Notes: generated by a model from the letters alone, not told the origin. A DNA stretch of 64,000 nt from Acanthosepion lycidas (GCA_963932145.1 OZ010577.1:15849889-15913888), one strand, 5' to 3'; positions 24,380 through 38,595 are shown, counted from the first letter of the stretch. A program made the numbers and translations.

Positions 24380-25860
24380 GAACAGGCAAGGGTCTCCTCT
24401 AAAACCGGCTTACAATTATTTTTCATTCGATCTCATACAGTGAGCGTAGCATGCAAAGGATACTACTAATATAACAGGGATTTCCTTCAAAAATTGTGTG
24501 GACGCAAAGTGGGTGATCGCTGTATGTTTCTCTCCTGCCGTGCGTTCTATTTACCTTTACATTCTTTCATTTCACTTTATGAACAGGCAAGAGCCTCCTC
24601 TAAAACCGGCTTACAATTAACCTTTCATTTGAACTCATACAGTGAGCGTAGCATGCAAAGGTTACGACTCACGTAACAGGGATTTCCTTGAAAAACTGTG
24701 TGGACGCAAAATGGGTGATCGCTGTATGTTTCTCTCCTGCCGTGCGTTCTATTTACCTTTACATTCTTTCATTTCACTTCATGAACAGGCAAGAGCCTCC
24801 TCTAAAACCGGCTTACAATTATTTTTCATTCGAACTCATACAGTGAGCGTGGCATGCAAAGGTTACGACTCACGTAACAGGGATTTACTTGAAAAACTGT
24901 GTGGACGCAAAGTGGGTGATCGCTGTATGTTTCTCTCCTGCCGTGCGTTCTATTTACCTTTACATTCTTTCATTTCACTTTATGAACAGGCAAGAGCCTC
25001 CTCTAAAACCGGCTTACAATTATTTTTCATTCGAACTCATACAGTGAGCGTAGCATGCAAAGGTTACGACTCACGTAACAGGGATTTCCTTGAAAAACTG
25101 TGTGGACGCAAAATGGGTGATCGCTGTATGTTTCTCTCCTGCCGTGCGTTCTATTTACCTTTACATTCTTTCATTTAACTTTATGAACAGGCAAGAGCCT
25201 CCTCTGAAACCGGCTTACAATTATTTTTCATTCGAACTCATACAGGGAGCGTAGCATGCAAAGGTTACGACTCACGTAACAGGGATTTCCTTGAAAAACT
25301 GTGTGGACGCAAAATGGGTGATCGCTGTATGTTTCTCTCCTGCCGTGCGTTCTATTTACCTTTACATTCTTTCATTTCACTTTATGAACAGGCAAGAGCC
25401 TCCTCTAAAACCGGCTTGCAATTATTTTTCATTCGAACTCATACACTGAGCGTAGCATGCAAAGGATACTATTCATATAACAGGGATTTCCTTGAAAAAC
25501 TGTGTGGACGCAAAGTGGGTGATCGCTGTATGTTTCTCTCCTGACGTGCGTTCTATTTACCTTTACATTCTTTCATTTAACTTTATGAACAGGCAAGAGC
25601 CTCCACTAAAACCGGCTTACAATTATTTTTCATTCGAACTCATACAGTGAGCGTAGCATGCAAAGGTTACTATTCATATAACAGGGATTTCCTTGAAAAA
25701 CTGTGTGGACGCAAAGTGGGTGATCGCTCTATGTTTCTCTCCTGACGTGCGTTCTATTTACCTTTACATTCTTTCATTTAACTTTATGAACAGGCAAGAG
25801 CCTCCACTAAAACCGGCTTACAATTATTTTTCATTCGAACTCATACAGTGAGCGTAGCAT
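24380..25860 (+). repeat. Ten-unit tandem block, copy 1 (partner 26391-27871)
   Basis: This matches 26391-27871 at 2011 bases (ten units plus one). Shared rare markers run in order: TAATATAAC, TTAACCTTTCATTTG, CACTTCATGAAC, GTGGCATGC, CTCTGAAACCGG, ACAGGGAGCG, GGCTTGCAATT, CACTGAGCG, CTCCTGACGTG, GCCTCCACT and the recombinant window GGTTACTATTCATATAAC. I saw roughly ten differences over 1.48 kb. Confidence 0.9.
24524..24725 (+). repeat. +1-insertion monomer, truncated module copy 4
   Basis: This has the TTAACCTTTCATTTG haplotype near 24618 and TAATATAAC upstream. The following sequence is an ordinary CCTTGAAAAACTG unit with CACTTCATG instead of the ACTTGAAAAAATG unit, so the module was joined to other array sequence just after the insertion. 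Confidence 0.9.
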
Positions 25861-26390
25861 GCAAAGGTTACGACTCACGTAACGGGGATTTCCTTGAAAA
25901 ACTGTGTGGACGCAAAATGGGTGATCGCTGTATGTTTCTCTCCTGCCGTGCGTTCTATTTACCTTTACATTCTTTCATTTCACTTTATGAACAGGCAAGA
26001 GTCTCCTCTAAAACCGGCTTACAATTATTTTTCATTCGAACTCAAACAGTGAGCGTAGCATGCAAATGATACTATTCATATAACAGGGATTTCCTTGAAA
26101 AACTGTGTGGACGCAAAATGGGTGATCGCTGTATGTTTCTCTCCTGCCGTGCGTTCTATTTACCTTTACATTCTTTCATTTCACTTTATGAACAGGCAAG
26201 AGCCTCCTCTAAAACCGGCTTACAATTATTTTTCATTCGAACTCATACAGTGAGCGTAGCATGCAAAGGTTACGACTCACGTAACAGGGATTTCCTTGAA
26301 AAACTGTGTGGACGCAAAATGGGTGATCGCTGTATGTTTCTCTCCTGCCGTGCGTTCTATTTACCTTTACATTCTTTCATTTAACTTTAT

Positions 26391-27871
26391 GAACAGGCAA
26401 GTGTCTCCTCTAAAACCGGCTTACAATTATTTTTCATTCGAACTCATACAGTGAGCGTAGCATGCAAAGGATACTATTAATATAACAGGGATTTCCTTCA
26501 AAAACTGTGTGGACGCAAAGTGGGTGATCGCTGTATGTTTCTCTCCTGCCGTGCGTTCTATTTACCTTTACATTCTTTCATTTCACTTTATGAACAGGCA
26601 AGAGCCTCCTCTAAAACCGGCTTACAATTAACCTTTCATTTGAACTCATACAGTGAGCGTAGCATGCAAAGGTTACGACTCACGTAACAGGGATTTCCTT
26701 GAAAAACTGTGTGGACGCAAAATGGGTGATCGCTGTATGTTTCTCTCCTGCCGTGCGTTCTATTTACCTTTACATTCTTTCATTTCACTTCATGAACAGG
26801 CAAGAGCCTCCTCTAAAACCGGCTTACAATTATTTTTCATTCGAACTCATACAGTGAGCGTGGCATGCAAAGGTTACGACTCACGTAACAGGGATTTACT
26901 TGAAAAACTGTGTGGACGCAAAGTGGGTGATCGCTGTATGTTTCTCTCCTGCCGTGCGTTCTATTTACCTTTACATTCTTTCATTTCACTTTATGAACAG
27001 GCAAGAGCCTCCTCTAAAACCGGCTTACAATTATTTTTCATTCGAACTCATACAGTGAGCGTAGCATGCAAAGGTTACGACTCACGTAACAGGGATTTCC
27101 TTGAAACACTGTGTGGACGCAAAATGGGTGATCGCTGTATGTTTCTCTCCTGCCGTGCGTTCTATTTACCTTTACATTCTTTCATTTAACTTTATGAACA
27201 GGCAAGAGCCTCCTCTGAAACCGGCTTACAATTATTTTTCATTCGAACTCATACAGGGAGCGTAGCATGCAAAGGTTACGACTCACGTAACAGGGATTTC
27301 CTTGAAAAACTGTGTGGACGCAAAATGGGTGATCGCTGTATGTTTCTCTCCTGCCGTGCGTTCTATTTACCTTTACATTCTTTCATTTCACTTTATGAAC
27401 AGGCAAGAGCCTCCTCTAAAACCGGCTTGCAATTATTTTTCATTCGAACTCATACACTGAGCGTAGCATGCAAAGGATACTATTCATATAACAGGGATTT
27501 CCTTGAAAAACTGTGTGGACGCAAAGTGGGTGATCGCTGTATGTTTCTCTCCTGACGTGCGTTCTATTTACCTTTACATTCTTTCATTTAACTTTATGAA
27601 CAGGCAAGAGCCTCCACTAAAACCGGCTTACAATTATTTTTCATTCGAACTCATACAGTGAGCGTAGCATGCAAAGGTTACTATTCATATAACAGGGATT
27701 TCCTTGAAAAACTGTGTGGACGCAAAGTGGGTGATCACTGTATGTTTCTCTCCTGACGTGCGTTCTATTTACCTTTACATTCTTTCATTTAACTTTATGA
27801 ACAGGCAAGAGCCTCCTCTAAAACCGGCTTACAATTATTTTTCATTCGAACTCATACAGTGAGCGTAGCAT
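26391..27871 (+). repeat. Ten-unit tandem block, copy 2 (partner 24380-25860)
   Basis: Second copy of the 2011-bp higher-order block. Private changes include TTGAAACACTG near 27103 and GATCACTG near 27736. It diverges to the right where a CTACCG variant unit begins near 27955. Confidence 0.9.
26535..26736 (+). repeat. +1-insertion monomer, truncated module copy 5
   Basis: This is the same truncated arrangement as the unit at 24524, near 26629, and is explained by the ten-unit duplication. Confidence 0.9.
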
Positions 27872-28545
27872 GCAAAGGTTACGACTCACGTAACAGGGAT
27901 TTCCTTGAAAAACTGTGTGGACGCAAAATGGGTGATCGCTGTATGTTTCTCTCCTACCGTGCGTTCTATTTACCTTTACATTCTTTCATTTCACTTTATG
28001 AACAGGCAAGGGCCTCCTCTAAAACCGGCTTACAATTATTTTTCATTCGAACTCATACAGTGAGCGTAGCATGCAAAGGTTACGACTCACGTAACAGGGA
28101 TTTCCTTGAAAAACTGTGTGGACGCAAAGTGGGTGATCGCTGTATGTTTCTCTCCTGCCGTCCGTTCTATTTACCTTTACATTCTTTCATTTCACTTTAT
28201 GAACAGGCAAGGGTCTCCACTAAAACCGGCTTACAATTATTTTTCATTCGAACTCATACAGTGAGCGTAGCATCCAAAGGTTACGACTCACGTAACAGGG
28301 ATTTCCTTGAAAAACTGTGTGGACGCAAAATGGGTGATCGCTGTATGTTTCTCTCCTGCCGTGCGTTCTATTTACCTTTACATTCTTTCATTTCACTTTA
28401 TGAACAGGCAAGGGTCTCCTCTAAAACCGGCGTACAAATATTTTTCATTCGAACTCATACAGTGAGCGTAGCATGCAAAGGATTCTATTAATATAACAGG
28501 GATTTCCTTCAAAAACTGTGTGGACGCAAAGTGGGTGATCGCTGT

Positions 28546-28747
28546 ATGTTTTTCTCCTGCCGTGCGTTCTATTTACCTTTACATTCTTTCATTTCACTTT
28601 ATGAACAGGCAAGAGCCTCCTCTAAAACCGGCTTACAATTAACTTTTCATTCGAACTCATACAGTGAGCGTAGCATGCAAAGGTTACGACTCACGTAACA
28701 GGGATTTACTTGAAAAAATGTGTGGACGCAAAGTGGGTGATCGCTGT
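28546..28747 (+). repeat. +1-insertion monomer (AAC-T form), module copy 6
   Basis: This 202-bp unit has TTAACTTTTCATTCG near 28641. It is preceded by TTCTATTAATATAAC with CCTTCAAAAACTG and followed by ACTTGAAAAAATGTG. It belongs to the same sub-lineage as 11456 and 42415. Confidence 0.9.
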
Positions 28748-29399
28748 ATGTTTCTCTCCTGCCGTGCGTTCTATTTACCTTTACATTCTTTCATTTAACT
28801 TTATGAACAGGCAAGGGGCTCCTCTAGAACTGGCTTACAATTATTTTTCATTCGAACTCATACAGTGAGCGTAGCATGCAAAGGTTACGACTCACGGAAC
28901 AGGGATTTCCTTGAAAAAATGTGTGGACGCAAAATGGGTGATCCCTCTATGTTACTCTCCTGCCGTGCGTTCTATTTACCTTTACATTCTTTCATTTCAC
29001 TTTATGAACAGGCAAGAGCCTCCTTTAAAACCGGCTTACAATTATTTTTCATTCGAACTCATACAGTGAGCGTAGCATGCAAACGTTACGACTCACGTAA
29101 CGGGGATTTCCTTGAAAAAATGTGTGGACGCAAAATGGGTGATCGCTGTATGTTTCTCTCCTGCCGTGCGTTCTATTTACCTTTACATTCTTTCAGTTCA
29201 CTTTATGAACAGGCAAGAGCCTCCTCTAAAACCGGCTTACAATTATTTTTCATTCGAACTCATACAGTGAGCGTAGCATGCAAAGGATACTATTCATATA
29301 ACAGGGATTTCCTTGAAAAACTGTGTGGACGCAAAATGGGTGATCGCTGTATGTTTCTCTCCTGCCGTGCGTTCTGTTTACATTTACATTCTTTCATTT

Positions 29400-30253
29400 A
29401 ACTTTATGAACAGGCAAGAGGCTCCTCTAAAAGCTGCTTACAATTATTTTTCATTCGAACTCATACAGTGAGCGTAGCATGCAACGGTTACGACTCACGT
29501 AACAGGGATTTCCTTGAAAAACTGTGTGGACGCAAAATGAGTGATCGCTGTATGTTTCTCTCCTGCCGTGCGTTCTATTTACCTTTACATTCTTTTATTT
29601 CACTTTATGAACAGGCAAGAGCCTCCTCTAAAACCGGCTTACAATTATTTTTCATTCGAACTCATACAGTGAGCGTAGCATGCAAAGGTTACGACTCACG
29701 TAACAGGGATTTCCTTGAAAAACTGTGTGGACGCAAAATGGGTGATTGCTGTATGTTTCTCTCCTGCCGTGCGTTCTATTTACCTTTACATTCTCTCATT
29801 TCACTTTATGAACAGGCAAGAGCCTCCTCTAAAAGATGCTTACAATTATTTTTCATTCGAACTCATACAGTGAGCGTAGCATGCAAAGGTTACGACTCAC
29901 GTAACAGGGATTTACTTGAAAAACTGTGTGGACGCAAAGTGGGTGATCGCTGTATGTTTCTCTCCTGCCGTGCGTTCTATTTACCTTTACATTCTCTCAT
30001 TTAACTTTATGAACAGGCACGAGGCTCCTCTAAAAGCTGCTTACAATTATTTTTCATTCGAACTCATACAGTGAGCGTAGCATGCAACGGTTACGACTCA
30101 CGTAACAGGGATTTCCTTGAAAAACTGTGTGGACGCAAAATGAGTGATCGCTGTATGTTTCTCTCCTGCCGTGCGTTCTATTTACCTTTACATTCTTTTA
30201 TTTCACTTTATGAACAGGCAAGAGCCTCCTCTAATACCGGCTTACAAATATTT
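29400..30253 (+). repeat. Three-unit tandem duplication
   Basis: Positions 29400-29650 match 30003-30253 at 603 bases. Shared markers are GGCTCC with AGCTGC, CAACGGTTACG, AAAATGAGTGATCG and TTCTTTTATTTCAC. Differences include GGCAAGAGG against GGCACGAGG and TCTAAAACC against TCTAATACC. Confidence 0.85.
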
Positions 30254-33200
30254 TTCATTCGAACTCATACAGTGAGCGTAGCATGCAAAGGTTACGACTC
30301 ACGTAACAGGGATTTACTTGAAAAACTGTGTGGACGCAAAGTGGGTGATCGCTGTATGTTTCTCTCCTGCCGTGCGTTCTATTTACCTTTACATTCTTTC
30401 ATTTCACTTTATGAACAGGCAAGAGCCTCCTCTAAAACCGGCTTACAATTATTTTTCATTCGAACTCATACAGTGAGCGTAGCATGCAAAGGTTACGACT
30501 CACGTAACAGGGATTTCCTTGAAAAACTGTGTGGACGCAAAATGGGTGATCGCTGTATGTTTCTCCCCTATCGTGCGTTCTATTTACCTTTACATTCTTT
30601 CATTTCACTTTATGAACAGGCAAGAGCCTCCTCTAAAACCGGCTTACAATTATTTTTCATTCAAACTCATACAGTGAGCGTAGTATGCAAAGGTTACGAC
30701 TCACGTAACAGGGATTTCCTTGAAAAACTGTGTGGACGCAAAATGGGTGATCGCTGTATGTTTCTCTCCTGCCGTGCGTTCTATTTACCTTTACATTCTT
30801 TCATTTCACTTTATGAACAGGCAAGAGCCTCCTCTAAAACCGGCTTAAAATTATTTTTCATTCGAACTCATACACTGAGCGTAGCATGCAAAGGATACTA
30901 TTCATATAACAGGGATTTCCTTGAAAAACTGTGTGGACGCAAAATGGGTGATCGCTGTATGTTTCTCTCCTGCCGTGCGTTCTATTTACCTTTACATTCT
31001 TTCATTTCACTTTATGAACAGGCAAGAGCCTCCTCTAAAACCGGCTTACAATTATTTTTCATTCGAACTCATACAGTGAGCGTAGCATGCAAAGGTTACG
31101 ACTCACGTAACAGGGATTTCCTTGAAACACTGTGTGGACGCAAAATGGGTGATCGCTGTATGTTTCTCTCCTGCCGTGCGTTCTATTTACCTTTACATTC
31201 TTTCATTTCACTTTATGAACAGGCAAGAGCCTCCTCTAAAACCGGCTTACAATTATTTTTCATTCGAACTCATACACTGAGCGGAGCATGCAAAGGATAC
31301 TATTCATATAACAGGGATTTCCTTGAAAAACTGTGTGGACGCAAAGTGGGTGATCGCTGTATGTTTCTCTCCTGCCGTGCGTTCTATTTACCTTTACATT
31401 CTTTCATTTAACTTTATGAACAGGCAAGAGCCTCCTCTGAAACCGGCTTACAATTATTTTTCATTCGAACTCATACAGTGAGCGTAGCATGCAAAGGTTA
31501 CGACTCACGTAACAGGGATTTCCTTGAAAAACTGTGTGGACGCAAAATGGGTGATCGCTGTATGTTTCTCTCCTGCCGTGCGTTCTATTTACCTTTACAT
31601 TCTTTCATTTCACTTTATGAACAGGCAAGAGCCTCCTCTAAAACCGGCTTGCAATTATTTTTCATTCGAACTCATACACTGAGCGTAGCATGCAAAGGAT
31701 ACTATTCATATAACAGGGATTTCCTTGAAAAACTGTGTGGACGCAAAGTGGGTGATCGCTGTATGTTTCTCTCCTACCGTGCGTTCTATTTACCTTTACA
31801 TTCTTTCATTTCACTTTATGAACAGGCAAGAGCCTCCTCTAAAACCGGCTTACAATTATTTTTCATTCGAACTGATACAGTGAGCGTAGCATGCAAAGGT
31901 TACGACTCACGTAACAGGGATTTCCTTGAAAAACTGTGTGGACGCAAAATGGGTGATCGCTGTATGTTTCTCTCCTACCGTGCGTTCTATTTACCTTTAC
32001 ATTCTTTCATTTCACTTTATGAACAGGCAAGAGCCTCCTCTAAAACCGGCTTACAATTATTTTTCATTCGAACTCATACAGTGAGCGTAGCATGCAAAGG
32101 TTACGACTCACGTAACAGGGATTTCCTTGAAAAACTGTGTGGACGCAAAATGGGTGATCGCTGTATGTTTCTCTCCTACCGTGCGTTCTATTTACCTTTA
32201 CATTCTTTCATTTAACTTTATGAACAGGCAAGGGCCTCCTCTAAAACCTGCTTACAATTATTTTTCATTCGAACTCATACAGTGAGCGTAGCATGCAAAG
32301 GATACTATTCATATAACAGGGATTTCCTTGAAAAACTGTGTTGACGCAAAGTGGGTGATCGCTGTATGTTTCTCTCCTGCCGTGCCTTCTATTTACCTTT
32401 ACATTCTTTCATTTCACTTTATGAACAGGTAAGAGCCTCCACTAAAACCGGCTTACAATTATTTTTCATTCGAACTCATACACTGAGCGAAGCATGCAAA
32501 GGATACTATTCATATAACAGGGATTTCCTTGAAAAACTGTGTGGACGCAAAATGGGTGATCGCTGTATGTTTCTCTCCTACCGTGCGTTCTATTTACCTT
32601 TACATTCTTTCATTTCACTTTATGAACAGGCAAGGGCCTCCTCCAAAACCGGCTTACAATTATTTTTCATTCGAACTCATACAGTGAGCGTAGCATGCAA
32701 AGGTTACGACTCACGTAACAGGGATTTCCTTGAAAAACTGTGTGGACGCAAAGTGGGTGATCGCTGTATGTTTCTCTCCTGGCGTGCGTTCTATTTACCT
32801 TTACATTCTTTCATTTCACTTTATGAACAGGCAAGAGGCTCCTCTAAAAGCTGCTTACAATTATTTTTCATTCGAACTCATACAGTGAGAGTAGCATGCA
32901 AAGGGTACGACTCACGTAACAGTGATTTCCTTGAAAAACTGTGTGGACGCAAAGTGGGTGATCGCTGAATGTTTCTCTCCTGCCGTGCGTTCTATTTACC
33001 TTTACATTCTTTCATTTAACTTTATGAACAGGCAAGAGCCTACTCTAAAACCGGCTTACAATTATTTTTCATTTGAACTCATACAGTGAGCGTAGCATGC
33101 AAAGGATACTATTCATATAACAGGGATTTCCTTGAAAAACTGTGTGGGCGCAAAATGGGTGATCGCTGTATGTTTCTCTCCTGCCGTGCGTTCTATTTAC

Positions 33201-34041
33201 CTTTACATTCTTTCATTTCACTTTATGAACAGGCAAGGGTCTCCACTAAAACCGGCTTACAATTATTTTTCATTCGAACTCATACAGTGAGCGTAGCATG
33301 CAAAGGTTACGACTCACGTAACAGGGATTTCCTTGAAAAACTGTGTGGACGCAAAATAGGTGATCGCTGTATGTTTCTCTCCTGCCGTGCGTTCTATTTA
33401 CCTTTACATTCTTTCATTTCACTTTATGAACAGGCAAGGGTCTCCACTAAAACCGGCTTACAATTATTTTTCATTCGAACTCATACAGTGAGCGTAGCAT
33501 GCAAAGGTTACGACTCACGTAACAGGGATTTACTTGAAAAAATGTGTGGACGCAAAGTGGGTGATCGCTGTATGTTTCTCTCCTGCCGTGCGTTCTATTT
33601 ACCTTTACATTCTTTCATTTCACTTTATGAACAGGCAAGAGCCTCCTCTAAAACCGGCTTACAATTATTTTTCATTCGAACTCATACACTGAGCGTAGCA
33701 TGCAAAGGATACTATTCATATAACAGGGATTTCCTTGAAAAACTGTGTGGACGCAAAGTGGGTGATCGCTGTATGTTTCTCTCCTGCCGTGCGTTCTATT
33801 TACCTTTACATTCTTTCATTTAAATTTATGAACAGGCAAGAGCCTCCTCTAAAACCGGCTTACAATTATTTTTCATTCGAACTCATACAGTGAGCGTAGC
33901 ATGCAAAGGTTACGACTCACGTAACAGGGATTTCCTTGAAAAACTGTGTGGACGCAAAATTGGTGATCGCTGTATGTTTCTCTCCTGCCGTCCGTTCTAT
34001 TTACCTTTACATTCTTTCATTTCACTTTATGAACAGGCAAG

Positions 34042-34594
34042 AGCCTCCTCTAAAACCGGCTTACAATTATTTTTCATTCGAACTCATACACTGATCGTAG
34101 CATGCAAAGGATACTGTTCATATAACAGGGATTTCCTTGAAAAACTGTGTGGACGCAAAGTGGGTGATCGCTGTATGTTTCTCTCTTGCCGTGCGTTCTA
34201 TTTACCTTTACATGCTTTCATTTAACTTTATGAACATGCAAGAGCCTCCTCTAAAACCGGCTTACAATTATTTTTCATTCGAACTCATACAGTGAGCGTA
34301 GCATGCAAAGGTTACGACTCACGTAACAGGGATTTCCTTGAAAAACTGTGTGGACGCAAAATGGGTTATCGCTGTATGTTTCTCTCCTGCCGTGCGTTCT
34401 ATTTACCTTTACATTCTTTCATTTCACTTTATGAACAGGCAAGAGCCTCCTCTAAAACCGGCTTGCAATTATTTTTCATTCGAACTCATACACTGAGCGT
34501 AGCATGCAAAGGATACTATTCATATAACAGGGATTTCCTTGAAAAACTGTGTGGACGCAAACTGGGTGATCGCTGTATGTTTCTCTCCTGCCGT
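34042..34594 (+). repeat. Distant duplicated block, copy 1 (partner 41277-41829)
   Basis: This matches 41277-41829 at 7235 bases (36 units minus one). Markers: CACTGATCGTAGC, GGATACTGTTCATATAAC, CTCTCTTGCCG, TTACATGCTTTC, GAACATGCAAG and GGCTTGCAATT. The first four are rare in the rest of the window. Differences are few, such as GGGTTATCG against GGGTGATCG and AAACTGGG against AAAGTGGG. Confidence 0.88.
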
Positions 34595-35539
34595 GCGTTC
34601 TATTTACCTTTACATTCTTTCATTTCACTTTATGAACAGGCAAGAGCCTCCTCTAAAGCCGGCTTACAATTATTTTTCATTCGAACTCATACAGTGAGCG
34701 TAGCGCGCAAAGGTTACGACTCACGTAACAGGGATTTCCTTGAAAAACTGTGTGGACGCAAAGTGGGTGATCGCTGTATGTTTCTCTCCTGCCGTGCGTT
34801 CTACTTACCTTTACATTCTTTCATTTCACTTTATGAACAGGCAAGAGCCTCCTCTAAATCCGGCTTACAATTATTTTTCATTCGAACTCATACAGTGAGC
34901 GTAGCATGCAAAGGTTACGACTCACGTAACAGGGATTTCCTTGAAAAACTGTGTGGACGCAAAATGGGTGATCGCTGTATGTTTCTCGCCTACCGTGCGT
35001 TCTATTTACCTTTACATTCTTTCATTTCACTTTCTGAACAGGCAAGAGCCTCCTCTAAAACCGGCTTACAATTATTTTTCATTCGAACTCATACAGTGAG
35101 CGTAGCATGCAAAGGTTACGACTCACGTAACAGGGATTTCCTTGAAAAACTGTGTGGACGCAAAGTGGGTGGTCGCTGTATGTTTCTTTCCTGCCGTGCG
35201 TTGTATTTACCTTTACATTCTTTCATTTCACTTTATGAACAGGCAAGAGCCTCCTCTAAAAGCTGCTTACAATTATTTTTCATTCGAACTCATACAGTGA
35301 GAGTAGCATGCAAAGGTTACGACTCACGTAACAGGGATTTCCTTGAAAAACTGTGTGGACGCAAAGTGGGTGATCGCTGTATGTTTCTCTCCTGCCGTGC
35401 GTTCTATTTACCTTTACATTCTTTCATTTCACTTTATGAACAGGCAAGAGCCTCCTCTAAAACCGGCTTACAATTATTTTTCATTCGAACTCATACAGTG
35501 AGCGTAGCATGCAAAGGTTACGACTCACGTAACAGGGAT

Positions 35540-37173
35540 TTCCTTGAAAAACTGTGTGGACGCAAAGTGGGTGATCGCTGTATGTTTCTTTCCTGCCGTG
35601 CGTTCTATTTACCTTTACATTCTTTCATTTCACTTTATGAACAGGCAAGAGGCTCCTCTAAAAGCTGCTTACAATTATTTTTCATTCGAACTCATACAGT
35701 GAGAGTAGCATGCAAAGGTTACGACTCACGTAACAGGGATTTCCTTGAAAAACTGTGTGGACGCAAAGTGGGTGATCGCTGTATGTTTCTCTCCTGCCGT
35801 GCGTTCTATTTACCTTTACATTCTTTCATTTCACTTTATGAACAGGCAAGAGCCTCCTCTAAAGCCGGCTTACAATTATTTTTCATTCGAACTCATACAG
35901 TGAGCGTAGCATGCTAAGGTTACGACTCACGTAACAGGGATTTCCTTGAAAAACTGTGTGGACGCAAAATGGGTGATCGCTGTATGTTTCTCTCCTACCG
36001 TGCGTTCTATTTACCTTTACATTCTTTCATTTCACATTATGAACAGTCAAGAGCCTCCTCTAAAACCGGCTTACAATTATTTTTCATTCGAACTCATACA
36101 GTGAGCGTAGCGCGCAAAGGTTACGACTCACGTAACAGGGATTTCCTTGAAAAACTGTGTGGACGCAAAATGGGTGATCGCTGTATGTTTCTCTCCTACC
36201 GTGCGTTCTATTTACCTTTACATTCTTTCATTTCACTTTATGAACAGGCAAGGGCCTCCTCTAAAACCTGCTTACAATTATTTTTCATTCGAACTCATAC
36301 AGTGAGCGTAGCATGCAAATGTTACGACTCACGTAACAGGGATTTCCTTGAAAAACTGTGTGGACGCAAAGTGGGTGATCGCTGTATGTTTCTCTCCTGA
36401 CGTGCGTTCTATTTACCTTTACATTCTTTCATTTAACGTTATGAACAGGTAAGAGCCTCCACTAAAACCGGCTTACAATTATTTTTCATTCGAACTCATA
36501 CACTGAGCGTAGCATGCAAAGGATACTATTCATATAACAGGGATTTCCTTGAAAAACTGTGTGGACGCAAAGTGGGTGATCGCTGTATGTTTCTCTCCTG
36601 CCGTGCGTTCTATTTACCTTTACATTCTTTCATTTCACTTTATGAACAGGCAAGAGGCTCCTCTAAAAGCTGCTTACAATTATTTTTCATTCGAACTCAT
36701 ACAGTGAGAGTAGCATGCAAAGGTTACGACTCACGTAACAGGGATTTCCTTGAAAAACTGTGTGGATGCAAAGTGGGTGACCGCTGTATGTTTCTCTCCT
36801 GCCGTGCGTTCTATTTACCTTTACATTCTTTCATTTCACTTTATGAACAGGCAAGAGCCTCCTCTAAAGCCGGCTTACAATTATTTTTCATTCGAACTCA
36901 TACAGTGAGCGTAGCATGCTAAGGTTACGACTCACGTAACAGGGATTTCCTTGAAAAACTGTGTGGACGCAAAATGGGTGATCGCTGTATGTTTCTCTCC
37001 TACCGTGCGTTCTATTTACCTTTACATTCTTTCATTTCACTTTATGAACAGTCAAGAGCCTCCTCTAAAACCGGCTTACAATTATTTTTCATTCGAACTC
37101 ATACAGTGAGCGTAGCGCGCAAAGGTTACGACTCACGTAACAGGGATTTCCTTGAAAAACTGTGTGGACGCAA
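35540..37173 (+). repeat. Five-unit duplication (1005-bp offset)
   Basis: Positions 35540-36168 match 36545-37173. Shared markers are GGCTCC with AGCTGC, GTGAGAGTAGC, AAAGCCGGC, AGCATGCTAAGG (in-frame stop), CTACCG, GAACAGTCAAG and GTAGCGCGCAAAGG. Differences noted are TGGACGC against TGGATGC, GTGATCG against GTGACCG, and CACATTATG against CACTTTATG. Confidence 0.87.
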
Positions 37174-38395
37174 AGTGGGTGATCGCTGTAAGTTTCTCTC
37201 CTGCCGTGCGTTCTATTTACCTTTACATTCTTTCATTTCACTTTATGAACAGGCAAGAGCCTCCTCTAAAACCGGCTTACAATTATTTTTCATTCGAACT
37301 CATACAGTGAGCGTAGCATGCAAAGGATACTATTCATATAACAGGGATTTCCTTGAAAAACTGTGTGGACGCAAAATGGGTGATCGCTGAATGTTTCTCT
37401 CCTACCGAGCGTTCTATTTACCTTTACATTCTTTCATTTCACTTTATGAACAGGCAAGGGCTTCCTCTAAAACCGGCTTACAATTATTTTTCATTCGAAC
37501 TCATACAGTGAGCGTAGCATGCAAAGGTTACGACTCACGTAACAGGGATTTCGTTGAAAAACTGTGTGGACGCAAAATGGGTGATCGCTGTATGTTTCTC
37601 TCCTGTCGTGCGTTCTATTTACCTTTACATTCTTTCATTTCACTTTATGAACAGGCAAGAGCCTCCTCTAAAGCCGGCTTACAATTATTTTTCATTCGAA
37701 CTCATACAGTGAGCGTAGCATGCAAAGGTTACGACTCACGTAACAAGGATTTCCTTGAAAATCTGTGTGGACGCAAAATGGGTGATCGCTGTATGTTTCT
37801 CTCCTACCGTGCGTTCTATTTACCTTTACATTCTTTCATTTCACTTTATGAACAGGCAAGAGCCTCCTCTAAAACCGGCTTACAATTATTTTTCATTCGA
37901 ACTCATACAGTGAGCGTAGCATGCAAAGGTTACGACTCACGTAACAGGGATTTCCTTGAAAAACTGTGTGGACGCAAAATGGGTGAACGCTGTATGTTTC
38001 TCTCCTACCGTGCGTTCTATTTACCTTTACATTCTTTCATTTCACTTTATGAACAGGCAAGGGCCTCCTCTTAAACCGGCTTACAATTATTTTTCATTCG
38101 AACTCATACAGTGAGCGTAGCATGCAAAGGATACTAATCATATAACAGAGATTTCATTGAAAAACTGTGTGGACGCAAAGTGGGTGATCGCTGTATGTTT
38201 CTCTCCTGCCGTGCGTTCTATTTACCTTTACATTCTTTCATTTAACGTTATGAACAGGCAAGAGCCTCCTCTAAAACCGGCTTACAATTATTTTTCATTC
38301 GAACTCATACAGTGAGCGTAGCATGCAAAGGATACTATTCATATAAAAGGGATTTCCTTGAAAAACTGTGTGGACGCAAAATGGGTGATCGCTGT

Positions 38396-38595
38396 ATGTT
38401 TCTCTCCTACCGTGCGTTCTATTTACCTTTACATTCTTTCATTTCACTTTATGAACAGGCAAGGGTCTCCTCTAAAACCGGCTTACAATTATTTTTCATT
38501 CGAACTCATACAGTGAGCGTAGCATGCAAAGGATACTATTCATATAACAGGGATTTCCTTGAAATCTGTGTGGACGCAAAGTGGGTGATCGCTGT
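38396..38595 (+). repeat. 200-bp monomer with -1 deletion
   Basis: The unit reads CTTGAAATCTGTGTGG where the usual sequence has an A-run of five bases followed by CTG, a loss of one base near 38563. It shifts the open frame, after which the previously stopped second frame is read for a short distance. Confidence 0.88.
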
